From: Psychromonas sp. 14N.309.X.WAT.B.A12
Lineage (GTDB): Bacteria > Pseudomonadota > Gammaproteobacteria > Enterobacterales > Psychromonadaceae
Direction of reading: 5' to 3'
DNA: 64,000 nucleotides
Assembly (NCBI RefSeq): GCF_030397575.1
Contig: NZ_JAPNXS010000007.1
Span: 1 to 64,000, forward strand
Every line of letters begins with the position of its first letter. Positions within the stretch are counted from its first letter, which is position 1. The position numbers were made by a program, and so were the translations under genes. Positions 17,795-27,750 of this stretch are shown in pieces. The notes below the pieces were generated by a model, which was not told the origin of the DNA, did not search any database, and was given only the letters and a program-made list of their open reading frames with translations.

Positions 17795-18841
17795 ATGAGC
17801 ATGAACACCCTGACCGATTTTTTAGAACAAGCCCAATGCCAATCTCGCGTATATGACTTAGGGCGTATTGTGCAAAAAATAGATAACAGCGAATTCCAAA
17901 AAGTGGCCAATAATGAACAGGCTTACCCTTACCCTATTCAACAACATGCTTTTCTCGCAATTACCTTTTGGCAAGTTGCAGCACAAAAAGAGCACTTTGT
18001 ATGGTTTTTAAAAATGCCATTAGACGAACAAGGTTTAATGAAAATTACCGCGCAAACTAGCTTTATTCGCATGGTCGTAGAAGCTATGGGAGAAAATTTA
18101 ACTGCTGATGTCAGTGATAAAACACAAGAGCGTCTAGCGAGTAACCCATTCGTGTTTAAACCGAGTGCTGAAAAGTTAGCTATCTTTAATGCCAATATGA
18201 ATAGTGTTTTTGTGCGCCCAGCTTCTTCATTTTATCCTGCAGTACAGGCTTATTTTTCAGGTTCAATAGACAATCAAGATTGGCAAACACTTGGCTTTCA
18301 AGGTTTTGCAGATATTGCAGCACGCTTAGATTATGACGACAATCAAAAAAAGATTATTGCAGCTTTACCAACTCTGCCAGAACAACCTTTACAAACTTTA
18401 TGCTTATGTCTTGAGAACCAAACCAATATCAGTACTGAATTAGTAGAGAAAATAATAGAACAAGCAAAACAACGTTTGCATAACGGTCAGATTACTACTG
18501 CGATTTTATTATTAAGAGCGATAGCAAGCGCAAATGCACAAGGGTTAACGAAACAATTATTAGAGACACAGTTCTCTTCTGAATTGTTACATAATGCAGA
18601 CTGGTATATCACAATCGCAGGTCGCTGCTGGACTCAATTGCAAAATGAAACATTATTAAATCGTTACTTTGAAGCTTTAGCTACACACCAACAGGCCCTA
18701 TTTCCGCAGTTATTTGCAGACCTAGTAGCGATTCCAGCATTACGTGATAAAGTATTAAAGCAGTTACGTTTAACTGCGCGTTCTCCTGCCTTATCACAAG
18801 CCATAGGTTTGCTATTTTCTGGCCTAAAACCAACTACCTAA
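17795..18841 (+). CDS. DUF3549 family protein
   Basis: A 348-residue soluble, mostly helical protein matching the DUF3549 family. The N-terminal half has the conserved-looking segments YDLGRIVQKID, YPIQQHAFLAITFW and RPASSFYPAVQAYFSG, and the C-terminal half looks like helical repeats. Function is unknown. It is the first gene of a tight five-gene operon (gaps of 11, 9, 2 and 9 bp) found together in marine gammaproteobacteria. An in-frame ATG two codons downstream is an alternative start; neither has a strong ribosome site. Confidence 0.75.
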   Translation: MSMNTLTDFLEQAQCQSRVYDLGRIVQKIDNSEFQKVANNEQAYPYPIQQHAFLAITFWQVAAQKEHFVWFLKMPLDEQGLMKITAQTSFIRMVVEAMGENLTADVSDKTQERLASNPFVFKPSAEKLAIFNANMNSVFVRPASSFYPAVQAYFSGSIDNQDWQTLGFQGFADIAARLDYDDNQKKIIAALPTLPEQPLQTLCLCLENQTNISTELVEKIIEQAKQRLHNGQITTAILLLRAIASANAQGLTKQLLETQFSSELLHNADWYITIAGRCWTQLQNETLLNRYFEALATHQQALFPQLFADLVAIPALRDKVLKQLRLTARSPALSQAIGLLFSGLKPTT

Positions 18842-18852
18842 GGGCAATCATT

Positions 18853-19173
18853 ATGATTATTTGGGATCTGTTATTTATTCTGCTGATGGTTTTAGTGGGT
18901 ACTACTATTTGGAAGTTGCGCCAACAATCGGAGTTAGCTAAAAAACTAACTGAAGCACACTGCCATAAGCTCAGCTTACAACTATTGTCTTTTTCACGAT
19001 CTCGCTTCAACTTTACATTAGGCAGTGATTTCTTGCAGGCTAGTTTTGTATTTGAGTTTAGCAGTGACGGTGACAATAACTACCAAGGCGGCTTAACTTT
19101 AAACGGATTAATTAAGCCACGTTTCCAATTACCTGCTTATCGTGTTGTTGACGATCAGCAGACTTTTCATTAG
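18853..19173 (+). CDS. DUF3301 family protein
   Basis: A 106-residue protein with one N-terminal transmembrane helix (LLFILLMVLVGTTIW). A short helix rich in A, K and E follows, then a soluble beta domain containing FSRSRFNFTLGSDFLQASFVFEFS. This agrees with DUF3301. Such single-span proteins face the cytoplasm with unknown role. Second gene of the operon, 11 bp after the DUF3549 gene. Confidence 0.75.
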   Translation: MIIWDLLFILLMVLVGTTIWKLRQQSELAKKLTEAHCHKLSLQLLSFSRSRFNFTLGSDFLQASFVFEFSSDGDNNYQGGLTLNGLIKPRFQLPAYRVVDDQQTFH

Positions 19174-19182
19174 AGGTCATTT

Positions 19183-19521
19183 ATGGATCGTATTATCTTA
19201 ATTGCCCAGCAATTAATTAAAGAAGGAAAAACGCCAACTACTAGCTTAATCAAAGCGCGTTTACCTAAAAATACGCCACTCCCGACGATTATTCAAGGCT
19301 TGAAAATGTGGCAAGACAATCCAACAAAACAAATTAATACGCCAACTGAGCCTGCACTCACAGGTGCAAGTATAAGCCAGGAAAATAGCAGTATTGATGA
19401 GCTAATTAATAACCGGATTACACAAGCAATCATCCCACTACAAGAAGAGATTAAAGTCTTAAAAATGCAGATACAAACATTAGAAAATAAAATAGCGACA
19501 ACGCACCCGGCGGAAGACTAA
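19183..19521 (+). CDS. Small protein with N-terminal winged-helix-like region and C-terminal coiled coil
   Basis: A 112-residue protein I do not recognise by name. Residues 1-45 (IAQQLIKEGKTPTTSLIKAR, then LPTIIQGLKMWQ) look like a short helix-turn-helix of the kind seen at the N-terminus of KfrA-type DNA-binding proteins. Residues 76-106 form a heptad-patterned coiled coil (PLQEEIKVLKMQIQTLENKI). A DNA-binding role is a guess. AGAGGT precedes the ATG. Third gene of the operon, 2 bp before the DUF2310 gene. Confidence 0.55.
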   Translation: MDRIILIAQQLIKEGKTPTTSLIKARLPKNTPLPTIIQGLKMWQDNPTKQINTPTEPALTGASISQENSSIDELINNRITQAIIPLQEEIKVLKMQIQTLENKIATTHPAED

Positions 19522-19523
19522 CT

Positions 19524-20300
19524 GTGTATATTAAAGAATTGAGCTTTGAGTGCTACCAAGATACACAATATGCCGCCGTAGAGCGTGCCATTAACAACTA
19601 TTTAGATATGCTGCGTTACAATGGACAGATACTTGGTAGGGAGTTCCCAGTGGCAATGCAAGGGGCTATTTTCACGACGCGTTTAGTTTGCCCAGAAGAA
19701 CATAGTTTGCATGCACGTTTTAACAGTCCACAGGTAACACATGCTTTGCAAGGATTAACCAATGCAGGCTTATTAGCTCCAAAAATAAAGACTATCGCGG
19801 AAGATCTTAACTCACAACAATGTGCTACCAATTTTAACCCAAGCTGGCAGATCTTATACACTACATTTTTAGATACTTGCTCACCAATACGTTGCGGTGA
19901 AACCTTAGCACCTATTCCGCTTTACCGTACACCAGAAGAGATAAGTAATGGTGACCGTAAAAGTGCAATTAAGTGGCAAGAAGAGTGGGTTAACTTAGAT
20001 GAATTACAGATGAATGGCTCAGCAGTATCAAGTGCCGCATTAAAAGAGTTAGGTGAAGTTGACAGTAAATTCTTTTATCGTGGAACTAATCTGTGCAAAC
20101 GCATTCAATATATAACCAAAGTCCCTACTTATTATTATTTATATCGAGTCGCTGGTAAATCATTACAAGAAGAGCAAAATAGACCTTGCCCAAGCTGTGG
20201 TGGTGACTGGAAATTAAATGAACCCTTATTCGATATTTTTGACTTTAAGTGTGACCAATGCCAACTTGTCTCCAACCTTTCGTGGGACTTTAAAAAATAG
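19524..20300 (+). CDS. DUF2310 zinc-ribbon protein
   Basis: A 258-residue protein, long annotated as a possible nucleic-acid-binding zinc-ribbon protein (DUF2310). A mixed alpha/beta region fills the first 210 residues. The C-terminus carries a four-cysteine ribbon, CPSCGGDW then CDQCQLV. It starts with GTG at 19524 (CGGAAG upstream); the stop of the previous gene is 2 bp before. Function is unknown. Fourth gene of the operon. Confidence 0.75.
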   Translation: MYIKELSFECYQDTQYAAVERAINNYLDMLRYNGQILGREFPVAMQGAIFTTRLVCPEEHSLHARFNSPQVTHALQGLTNAGLLAPKIKTIAEDLNSQQCATNFNPSWQILYTTFLDTCSPIRCGETLAPIPLYRTPEEISNGDRKSAIKWQEEWVNLDELQMNGSAVSSAALKELGEVDSKFFYRGTNLCKRIQYITKVPTYYYLYRVAGKSLQEEQNRPCPSCGGDWKLNEPLFDIFDFKCDQCQLVSNLSWDFKK

Positions 20301-20309
20301 GATATAACC

Positions 20310-20828
20310 ATGTTAAAAAAAATAAAAATCATCATTATGGTATTAATATTGTTGATTATCGGCTTCTTTGTATTAAGAGGCTGCTCTCAGGATGAAGTAG
20401 GCGATGTCAGCTTAGGTTTATTTACCACTCAAGATATTAAACTCAATATTTTAAAAGATCCTCTAGTGCCGGGTGTAACCTGTCATATTGCATCAATAGA
20501 AGCTGATTTAAGCTTTTCTGATCCTAGTGATAGCGCTATTTCATGTCGTCAAACCGGTGAGGTTACATTAGCAATGATAGCTAAGATTGATAAAAGTAAA
20601 TCTGGTGAAGTTGTCTTTAAGAAGTCGAAAAGTATCTTCTTTAAAAATATGAAAATCCGTCGTATTTTTGATACGGAGAACCAAACCTTAATGTATGTTT
20701 CTTACTCAACAAAAGAAACATCGGGTAGCTTCAAACATAGTTTATCAACTGTACCGCTATGGGGCACAGATGCTTATCAAGAAAAGGCAGCTGTAACACC
20801 ACAGAAAGAGTCACAAGACACGCTATAA
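20310..20828 (+). CDS. CreA-family protein
   Basis: A 172-residue protein with an N-terminal anchor (IIIMVLILLIIGFFVL) followed by RGC. The -2 Arg makes a lipoprotein site doubtful. The periplasmic domain has CreA family hallmarks: EVGDVSLGLF, GVTCHIASIEADLSF, SAISCRQTGEV with a matched Cys pair, and the KKSKSIFFKNMKIRR strand. E. coli CreA is a periplasmic protein of unknown function next to the creBCD regulon, which is not present here. The start ATG at 20310 has TAGGAT upstream. Last gene of the operon, closed by the terminator at 20847. Confidence 0.8.
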   Translation: MLKKIKIIIMVLILLIIGFFVLRGCSQDEVGDVSLGLFTTQDIKLNILKDPLVPGVTCHIASIEADLSFSDPSDSAISCRQTGEVTLAMIAKIDKSKSGEVVFKKSKSIFFKNMKIRRIFDTENQTLMYVSYSTKETSGSFKHSLSTVPLWGTDAYQEKAAVTPQKESQDTL

Positions 20829-20846
20829 AATACCAATTGGTGAATA

Positions 20847-20886
20847 AAAAATGCCCCGTATAAGCATCACTTAACGGGGCATTTTT
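20847..20886. terminator. Bidirectional terminator between the creA-like gene and hemH
   Basis: An 11-bp stem AAATGCCCCGT / ACGGGGCATTT with A and T runs on both sides, between convergent genes. Confidence 0.9.
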
Positions 20887-20911
20887 GTATATATTAACAC
20901 TCATTAACACT

Positions 20912-21931
20912 TTATAGATTAGGTTTTAATACCTCAAACATGGCTTCAATGTGATCATCGCGATCATTTAACGCTGCAATATAACGATATTTTTCGCCAC
21001 CAGCTTCTTCAAATATCTCTCTATTCTCAGACTCTAATTCTTCTAATGTTTCCAGACAATCAGCGCTGAAAGCCGGGCTAATAATTGCAACGTCTTTGAT
21101 ACCTTGTGCCGGAAAACTTTCTAAGGTTGCATCGGTGTAAGGTTTTAACCACTCTGCTTTACCAAAACGACTCTGAAAAGTACTGATCACTAAGTCTTTG
21201 TCTAAATTTAACTTTTCCATCACTAAACGTGTTGTTTGCAAGCATAAACAATAATAAGGATCGCCGTTTTTTAAAAATAGCTTTGGCATCCCATGGTATG
21301 AAAAAACAATTTTTTGCGGTGTACCATTCTTTTCTAAATCTTCTGCAACACTATTAGCTAACGATTCAATATAGCTAGTATTTTTATGATAACCGTTAAT
21401 AAAGTGCAATTCTGGCACCCAACGCCAAGTCTGTAATACTCTAGCAACAGCATCGAAGGTTGAGCCGGTGGTAGGGCTAGAATATTGAGGGTAAAGAGGC
21501 AATACGACAATGCGTGTAAAGCCTTTCTCACGTAACGTTTTCAAACCAGACTCAATGGATGGGTTGCCATAACGCATACTCATCACTACTTCTGTATCTT
21601 GGTAACCTTTTTCTTTTAATAGCAAGCTTAGCTTATCACGCTGTAACTCGGTAATATGAGTTAAAGGTGAGCCATTTTCAGTCCAAATACTGTTATATAA
21701 CTTAGCCGACTTTTTAGGTCTTACTCGCAGAACAATACCATGCAGAATTATCATCCAAATAAGACGTGGTATTTCGACAATACGTCGATCCGATAAAAAT
21801 TCTCGCAAATAAATACGAACTGCTTTAGTAGAAGGCTCATCTGGACTACCTAAATTTGTTAGTAAAATACCTGTTTTTTGATGAAAGCGACCTTCGTGAG
21901 GATTATCAGTGATACCAGAGAAACGCGACAC
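20912..21931 (-). CDS. hemH: Ferrochelatase
   Basis: A 339-residue enzyme that inserts ferrous iron into protoporphyrin IX, the last step of haem synthesis. Motifs: LLTNLGSPDEPS at the N-terminus, SMRYGNPSIESGL, LPLYPQYSSPTTGS, the catalytic His213 in FSYHGMPKLF, and SAFSADCLETLEEL near the C-terminus. The start is GTG at 21931, fixed by AGGAG six bases upstream; the overlapping ATG at 21933 is out of frame. The upstream gap of 184 bp to ubiG shows no clear Fur box. Monocistronic. Confidence 0.96.
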   Translation of the reverse strand: MSRFSGITDNPHEGRFHQKTGILLTNLGSPDEPSTKAVRIYLREFLSDRRIVEIPRLIWMIILHGIVLRVRPKKSAKLYNSIWTENGSPLTHITELQRDKLSLLLKEKGYQDTEVVMSMRYGNPSIESGLKTLREKGFTRIVVLPLYPQYSSPTTGSTFDAVARVLQTWRWVPELHFINGYHKNTSYIESLANSVAEDLEKNGTPQKIVFSYHGMPKLFLKNGDPYYCLCLQTTRLVMEKLNLDKDLVISTFQSRFGKAEWLKPYTDATLESFPAQGIKDVAIISPAFSADCLETLEELESENREIFEEAGGEKYRYIAALNDRDDHIEAMFEVLKPNL

Positions 21932-22115
21932 ATTAAGCTCCTTTGTTGAGCATTAAAAATAATAGTATAAAGTTATGTACTCGACTGGCATTAGTGTAGA
22001 TCAATATTAAATAACTAATATCAAAGACCTTGTAAACTATTTAATTAGTTTTTAATATGCAATATTAGTGAGTTTAAATAACCTTAAAAACTTAAATAAC
22101 TAGTTGAAATATAGC

Positions 22116-22892
22116 TCATTCAACGTTTAAGGAATAATCTTTTTTATCTATTGAGTCCATTGGCTTTACAATGCACATAGCATAATTAACAGATAAATCT
22201 TTTTCTGATACAGACCAACTCCATTTTAGTGGATTAAACACAAAGCCTTGCTGATCTTGGATATTTAATTGAGCTTGATTAATCATTTTTTGTAACTCAA
22301 CAGGCTTAATAAACTTACTCCATTGATGAGTACCAATTGGCAACCAACGCATCACCCTTTCAGCGCCGAAAATAGCAACAATATAACTTTTTATATTACG
22401 ATTAATTGTCGAACAAATCATTAATCCGCCAGGCTTTAGCATGCGACCACAAGCTTCCAAAAAGTCACTAGGATTAGCAACATGTTCTATCACTTCCATA
22501 TTCAATATCACATCAAATAACTCGTCTTGCTCCAACAAATTTTCAGCTAATGTGTTTCGATAATCAATCTTTAAACCAGACTGTTGAGCATGCAATTGTG
22601 CAACAGGTATATTATTGGGAGCAGCATCTGCTCCCAATACATCAGCACCGAGTGCGGCCATTGGCTCGCTTAATAAACCGCCACCACAACCAATATCTAA
22701 CAAACGTAAGCCGTTGAATGGCAGTGTTGATTGACTATCTCTACGGTAGTGTGAGGCTACCTGTTGAGTGATGTAGGCAAGACGCGTTGGGTTTAATTTA
22801 TGTAATGGTTTAAATTTTCCTTGCGGATCCCACCACTCGCTAGCCATAGCTTGGAATTTTTTAACTTCGTCTGGATTCAATGTATTCATCAT
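22116..22892 (-). CDS. ubiG: Ubiquinone biosynthesis O-methyltransferase
   Basis: A 258-residue SAM-dependent methyltransferase that performs both O-methylations in ubiquinone synthesis. Motif [16 protein letters not shown], the [12 protein letters not shown] segment and the [12 protein letters not shown]-terminal region match UbiG. The hydrophobic insert around residues 160-185 is the region by which UbiG binds membranes. Tandem ATGs at 22892 and 22889 can start it, with only a weak ribosome site; the open frame begins at a TTG two codons earlier. It follows the DUF3081 gene by 21 bp, so they are probably co-transcribed. Confidence 0.95.
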   Translation of the reverse strand: MMNTLNPDEVKKFQAMASEWWDPQGKFKPLHKLNPTRLAYITQQVASHYRRDSQSTLPFNGLRLLDIGCGGGLLSEPMAALGADVLGADAAPNNIPVAQLHAQQSGLKIDYRNTLAENLLEQDELFDVILNMEVIEHVANPSDFLEACGRMLKPGGLMICSTINRNIKSYIVAIFGAERVMRWLPIGTHQWSKFIKPVELQKMINQAQLNIQDQQGFVFNPLKWSWSVSEKDLSVNYAMCIVKPMDSIDKKDYSLNVE

Positions 22893-22913
22893 GATCAACT
22901 TATCTGTTAATAC

Positions 22914-23174
22914 TTAATCGTCTAATAACTTCGCGACTTTTTTAAAGAAGATCTTTAGCGTTTCTTCATTGTCATAATCTAAGTCATAAGCACCGTGGAA
23001 TAGTAACGTCACGGTTAAATCCTTAAAGGCTAGCCAACATGTATAACCATCAAAGTCATGTGAAGCGGTGATGTCCTGATATTGATACACACCTTCGGAC
23101 TTAACACCTTTACTAGTAATTAATTCAAATACTTGTAATAAATGGCGTTTTTTCATTTTATTAATATCCATCAT
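22914..23174 (-). CDS. DUF3081 family small protein
   Basis: An 86-residue soluble protein. Family features are an N-terminal helix, the GVYQYQDITASHDFDGYTCWLAF segment (split by a turn) and a C-terminal LDYDNEETLKIFFKKV helix, which match DUF3081. Function is unknown. Tandem ATGs at 23174 and 23171 are preceded by AGGTGA. It lies directly upstream of ubiG in the same orientation. Confidence 0.7.
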   Translation of the reverse strand: MMDINKMKKRHLLQVFELITSKGVKSEGVYQYQDITASHDFDGYTCWLAFKDLTVTLLFHGAYDLDYDNEETLKIFFKKVAKLLDD

Positions 23175-23258
23175 TTCACCTTTTTAGTATTGATACCCAT
23201 TACAATAAATACTGTTATGAGTATTATTTATTAATACGCAATGGCAGATAAAAAGATC

Positions 23259-23290
23259 AAAAAAAGCCCCGGTGATTGCTCAGCGGGGCA
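23259..23290 (-). terminator. Rho-independent terminator of the DEAD-box gene
   Basis: On the minus strand, a GCCCCGCTGAG / CACCGGGGC hairpin with a GCCCCG core is followed by a T run. It lies 28 bp after the helicase stop. Confidence 0.85.
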
Positions 23291-23317
23291 GAATAATAAT
23301 TAATGGTAAGCTAATGA

Positions 23318-24652
23318 TTAATCTTCAGAATCATCAATAATAACGCGTTTTTTACGACGCATTGGAGCTGCTCCAACATCGATTGATTCATGGAAAACAT
23401 TCTCTTGTTTTTTATTACTTACTCTGGCTTTTTTAACCGCTGGCTTCTTCTTATCAGCCACTACTTTTTTCTCTTTAAAGACCTTCTTAGGTGCTGGTTT
23501 TAATCCTTTAAACTTAGGATTAATCCCCTCCACCTTATCAAAGCTAATTTTTTGAGCAACAAAGCTTTCTACTTTTTTAAAATTATCCCAATCTTTTGGA
23601 CCAATAATAGAAATAGCATCACCCAACTCACCTGCACGCCCAGTTCGACCAATACGATGAATATATTCTTCAGTATGCTTTGGAATATCAAAGTTTAAAA
23701 CGTGGCTTACATGCACTAAGTCTAAACCGCGTGAAGCGATATCAGTTGTTACTAATATTTTTTGTTTACCGCGAGAGAATGAATCCATAATTTTATTACG
23801 GTTCGCTTGAGATAACTCTCCATGCAATGCTACTGCCGACATTCCTTTTTCAATTAAAATAGCACTTAAGCGCTCGGTATCAGCACGTGTTGCAGTGAAG
23901 ATAATAGCTTGATCAATCTGTTCTTCTTTTAAAAAATGAAATAATAACTTCTCTTTTTGATTCAAATTATCAGCCAAGTAAAAACGCTGCGTAATCTCAC
24001 TATGTTGTTGGTTTTCTTCACCCACTGTAATGCGAATAGGTGACTTTAATAAATGCCCCGCAAACTCATTTACTTCGCCATGACCCAACGTTGCTGAAAA
24101 CATTAATGTCTGACGTAAACGGTGATTTGCCGCTTCGTTAATTGCTGTTAACTGCTCAGCAAAACCTAAGTCCAACATACGGTCAGCTTCATCTAAAATT
24201 AATAGTTCTAACCCCGGTAAATGTAGCAGCCCTTTTTTAACATGGTCCACAATTCGCCCCGGTGTGCCAACAATAAAATGCGGGTCTTTATCAATGGCTT
24301 TTACTTGATCATTAAAGTTTTCACCACCTAAAACTAAAATAGATTTCACACTGGTGTTAGATACTAATAAACGCAATTGCGCATAAACCTGTTTAGCTAA
24401 CTCACGCGTTGGCGTTAGGATTAGTACACGAGGATCACGTCGCGTAAGAGCACGACTTTTCAAAACACGCTGCATGGCAGGTAATAAGTACGCAAGTGTT
24501 TTACCTGAGCCTGTTTTAGAGGATGCTAAAAGATCTTTCCCTGCAATTGCCACCGGAATGGAATCAGCTTGAATTTGTGTTGTTTCTTTAAAACCTAAAT
24601 GTGAAACAGAAGTGATCAAACGCTGATCAATGGGTAAATCTTTAATTAGCAA
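23318..24652 (-). CDS. DEAD-box ATP-dependent RNA helicase (SrmB/RhlE-like)
   Basis: A 444-residue helicase with a full set of motifs: Q motif (F-x-x-x-TQIQ), Walker A SSKTGSGKT, PTRELA, TPGR, DEAD in LDEADRMLDLGF, SAT, and the C-terminal HRIGRTGRAG. A lysine-rich basic tail of about 75 residues follows. It belongs among the SrmB/RhlE-type helicases of ribosome assembly and cold adaptation; the exact subfamily is not resolved. There is no ATG near the N-terminus. The best start is TTG at 24652, with GGAG exactly six bases upstream. Two TTGs further upstream (24673 and 24664) lack such a site. Confidence 0.88.
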   Translation of the reverse strand: MLIKDLPIDQRLITSVSHLGFKETTQIQADSIPVAIAGKDLLASSKTGSGKTLAYLLPAMQRVLKSRALTRRDPRVLILTPTRELAKQVYAQLRLLVSNTSVKSILVLGGENFNDQVKAIDKDPHFIVGTPGRIVDHVKKGLLHLPGLELLILDEADRMLDLGFAEQLTAINEAANHRLRQTLMFSATLGHGEVNEFAGHLLKSPIRITVGEENQQHSEITQRFYLADNLNQKEKLLFHFLKEEQIDQAIIFTATRADTERLSAILIEKGMSAVALHGELSQANRNKIMDSFSRGKQKILVTTDIASRGLDLVHVSHVLNFDIPKHTEEYIHRIGRTGRAGELGDAISIIGPKDWDNFKKVESFVAQKISFDKVEGINPKFKGLKPAPKKVFKEKKVVADKKKPAVKKARVSNKKQENVFHESIDVGAAPMRRKKRVIIDDSED

Positions 24653-24850
24653 TGTATGCTCCAAAACAGTCAAAATAATTAGTTAAAGGTTAAGTATAAC
24701 GATTAAGCATAAAATTAAGAAATGAAGTTTGCAATTGCGAAGAAAAAAACTGATTTTAGCAGCCAGTATATTAAAACAAAGGGCAATAAGCGCTCCATAA
24801 CATCAGAAAATAGGTTTAGGTAGCTTATTCGGTTGTTCAATTTAAATGCG

Positions 24851-25168
24851 TTAGATACTACTCAACCCCATTTCAAATATTAGCTTTTCTGCGGTACATT
24901 CAAATTTCAGGCTCACTTTACTTTCAACTGCATATTCCACTTCTTTATAGTCGACTGAAACCTGCACTTCTGGAAAGCGAGTTTGTGCAGATTGAATATA
25001 CTTATCAGCTAATTGTTCAACACTAGCTTTGTCTGGACCGCTAAAAGGCAGAATAAGTAGCGTATCATCCTCTGTAATCACTGAGCCAAGTTCAACAAAA
25101 GTACCGCAGGCTTCGCAGATATTATTCTCTTGATTGTTTTTTTGTAGTGCCGTTTCTTGTGTAAACAT
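24851..25168 (-). CDS. YfcZ/YiiS family protein (DUF406)
   Basis: A 105-residue protein of the YfcZ/YiiS (DUF406) family: an N-terminal CEACGTFVELGSVI segment with a CxxC, a DDTLLILPF strand, and the C-terminal SLKFECTAEKLIFEMGL signature shared with E. coli YfcZ. Function is unknown. The start ATG at 25168 has GAGGT six bases upstream. It is a short single-gene unit between the helicase and glgP. Confidence 0.8.
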   Translation of the reverse strand: MFTQETALQKNNQENNICEACGTFVELGSVITEDDTLLILPFSGPDKASVEQLADKYIQSAQTRFPEVQVSVDYKEVEYAVESKVSLKFECTAEKLIFEMGLSSI

Positions 25169-25220
25169 AATGACCTCTTAACTCGTTATACATCATGCTT
25201 AATTGTAACTCGCTTTAAAT

Positions 25221-25246
25221 AAAAAAGGCGACACCTGAGGGTCGCC
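25221..25246 (-). terminator. Rho-independent terminator of glgP
   Basis: On the minus strand, a GGCGAC / GTCGCC stem with an 8-base-range loop is followed by six Ts. It lies 27 bp after the glgP stop codon. Confidence 0.85.
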
Positions 25247-25272
25247 CTTTCACCTTTTAATGATTTACATCA

Positions 25273-27750
25273 TTAAGCAATGGGAAATTTCTTCAAATTC
25301 CAAATTTTGGTTGCATAATCTTCGATTGATCTATCCGAATTAAACTTACCCATCGCCCCTGCATTTAAGATCGCTTTTTCAGCCCAAGCAGACTGATCTC
25401 GATATAAGGTATCAATAGCTTGATGCGCATTAACATAAGACTCATAGTCAGCAAGACAGAGGTATTCATCGCCCCACTCTAATAAACTACGTTTAATATC
25501 TGACAATAAACCTGGATGACTAGGAGTGAAGAAGTCGCTGTCTAACCAATCCAAGACTGATTTTAACTCTGGATTATTGTAGTAATAATCGTATGGATTA
25601 TAACCTTCTGCTTTTAACGCCTTCACTTCATCAACACTTAACCCGAAGATAAACATATGCTCTGCGCCAATCTCTTCGGCCATCTCTATATTTGCACCAT
25701 CCATCGTGCCGATGGTCAACGCACCATTTAAAGAGAACTTCATGTTACCAGTGCCTGATGCCTCCAACCCTGCGGTTGATATTTGCTCAGAAACGTCTGC
25801 AGCAGGAAACATTTTTTCTGCTAGAGAAACACGGTAATTTGGTAAGAACACGACCTTCAATTTATCTTTAATACGAACATCATTATTAACTTTGTCAGCG
25901 ATTTTATTCAGAGCAAAAATAATCTCTTTTGCCATGTGATAGCCCGGTGCAGCTTTTGCCCCGAATAAAAAAACACGTGGCACCATATCGTAGTCAGGAT
26001 CTTCTAATAAACGTTTATATAAGGTAAGAATATGGATCAGGTTTAACTGCTGACGCTTGTATTCGTGCAAACGTTTAATTTGCACATCAAAAATCGCATC
26101 CACAGAAACATCTACCCCCGTTTCTTCTTTAATTATTTTAGCCATGACCACTTTATTTTCTTTTTTAATATCCATAAAGCGTTGTTGAAAAGCACTGTCA
26201 CTCGCTTTAGGTAAGATACCTTTGAGTTTATCTAAGTTAAGTACCCAGTCATCACCAATAGTCTCATCTAACAAAGTGGCTAAGCCAGGATTACAAGCTT
26301 TTAACCAGCGACGTGGTGTAACACCATTGGTTACATTCACTAGCTTGGTTGGGAATAACTCGTGGAACTCAGGAAACAGATCCGTTTTTACTAATTCAGA
26401 ATGAACTGCCGCGACCCCATTTACCTTGTAAGCGGTAATAACACATAAATTAGCCATGCGTACCATGCGCGGTTGAGACTCCTCAATAACCGACAATTTG
26501 GATTTTTTGGCATCGTCACCAGGCCATTTTTTCTCAACTACTTTAGTTAAAAATTGAGAGTTGATTTCATAGATAATCTCTAAATGACGAGGTAATACTT
26601 TTTCAAATAATGCGACCGACCATTTTTCTAAAGCTTCTGGCAATAAAGTATGATTAGTATAAGCAAAGGTTTTTTGACAAATCTCCCATGCTTCAGGCCA
26701 TTCTAAAGCTTCTTCATCAATTAAAATGCGCATTAATTCCGGGATTGCAATGGTTGGATGCGTATCGTTTAATTGAATAGCGACCTTTTCAGGCAGCAAT
26801 GACCACTCTTCTTTATTCGCGCGTTTAAAACGACGTAAAATATCTTTTACTGAACAAGCACAGAAAAAGTATTGCTGAATTAAACGTAACTCTTTACCTG
26901 CATCTGTTGAGTCGTTTGGATAAAGCACTTTAGATACTGTCTCTGCTTTTGACTTCTCAGCCTGTGCATCAACATAACCACCCGCATTAAATACATCCCA
27001 ATCAAATGCTTCATGGGAACGACTTTCCCATAAACGTAAAATATTAACGGTTTTTGCACCATAGCCAACAATGGGGATATCCCAAGGTACCCCTTTTAGT
27101 TTTTGGCCTGCATGCCAAACTTTACGAGAGCCTTTACCTTGTTCATAGACAGTTTCAACGTAACCATATAACGGTACAAATTGAATCGATTCTGGACGGC
27201 AAATTTCCCAAGGATTACCGTATTCACGCCACGTATCTGGACGTTCTATTTGACGACCATCTTGGAATTCTTGCTTAAATAAACCATGCTCATAGTGGAT
27301 ACCATAACCTATTGCAGGGTAACCTAAGGTTGCTAAGGAATCGATAAAACAAGCTGCTAGCCGCCCAAGTCCTCCATTACCTAAGGCCATATCTGGCTCT
27401 TCATCGCATATTTCGTAGAGGTCTTTACCTAATGCTTTTAACGCTTGTTGCGTAACATCAAATACTTCTAGATTCTGTAGGTTGTTTGATAATAGCCGCC
27501 CCATTAAAAACTCAAGAGATAAGTAATTAACCGCACGTGTATCTTTTTCGGCATGATTCTGATGTGTTTGTGTCAACTTTTCAAAAACAAGTTCATTGAC
27601 TGCTTGGCAAGTTGCGTTCCACCAAGCTTTATTGTTTGCTTTATTTTTATCTGTACCCAGCCCTTTATGGAGGCGGTCGATAATCGCTTGTTGCATTTCA
27701 GCACAGTTGACTGATGGAACTGCAACTGATGTTTTTTGTTTAGTCGCCAT
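25273..27750 (-). CDS. glgP: Glycogen/maltodextrin phosphorylase
   Basis: An 825-residue PLP enzyme that releases glucose-1-phosphate from alpha-1,4-glucans. Features: [13 protein letters not shown] near the N-terminus, the [12 protein letters not shown] motif, [12 protein letters not shown], and the PLP-lysine segment [15 protein letters not shown]. The length matches bacterial GlgP/MalP. GlgP and MalP are close relatives and cannot be told apart from the sequence alone. The glycogen synthesis genes are not here, but pgm lies next in the same orientation and would convert the product to glucose-6-phosphate. A long spacer and a terminator separate the two. The start ATG at 27750 has GGGT upstream. 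Confidence 0.93.
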   Translation of the reverse strand: MATKQKTSVAVPSVNCAEMQQAIIDRLHKGLGTDKNKANNKAWWNATCQAVNELVFEKLTQTHQNHAEKDTRAVNYLSLEFLMGRLLSNNLQNLEVFDVTQQALKALGKDLYEICDEEPDMALGNGGLGRLAACFIDSLATLGYPAIGYGIHYEHGLFKQEFQDGRQIERPDTWREYGNPWEICRPESIQFVPLYGYVETVYEQGKGSRKVWHAGQKLKGVPWDIPIVGYGAKTVNILRLWESRSHEAFDWDVFNAGGYVDAQAEKSKAETVSKVLYPNDSTDAGKELRLIQQYFFCACSVKDILRRFKRANKEEWSLLPEKVAIQLNDTHPTIAIPELMRILIDEEALEWPEAWEICQKTFAYTNHTLLPEALEKWSVALFEKVLPRHLEIIYEINSQFLTKVVEKKWPGDDAKKSKLSVIEESQPRMVRMANLCVITAYKVNGVAAVHSELVKTDLFPEFHELFPTKLVNVTNGVTPRRWLKACNPGLATLLDETIGDDWVLNLDKLKGILPKASDSAFQQRFMDIKKENKVVMAKIIKEETGVDVSVDAIFDVQIKRLHEYKRQQLNLIHILTLYKRLLEDPDYDMVPRVFLFGAKAAPGYHMAKEIIFALNKIADKVNNDVRIKDKLKVVFLPNYRVSLAEKMFPAADVSEQISTAGLEASGTGNMKFSLNGALTIGTMDGANIEMAEEIGAEHMFIFGLSVDEVKALKAEGYNPYDYYYNNPELKSVLDWLDSDFFTPSHPGLLSDIKRSLLEWGDEYLCLADYESYVNAHQAIDTLYRDQSAWAEKAILNAGAMGKFNSDRSIEDYATKIWNLKKFPIA

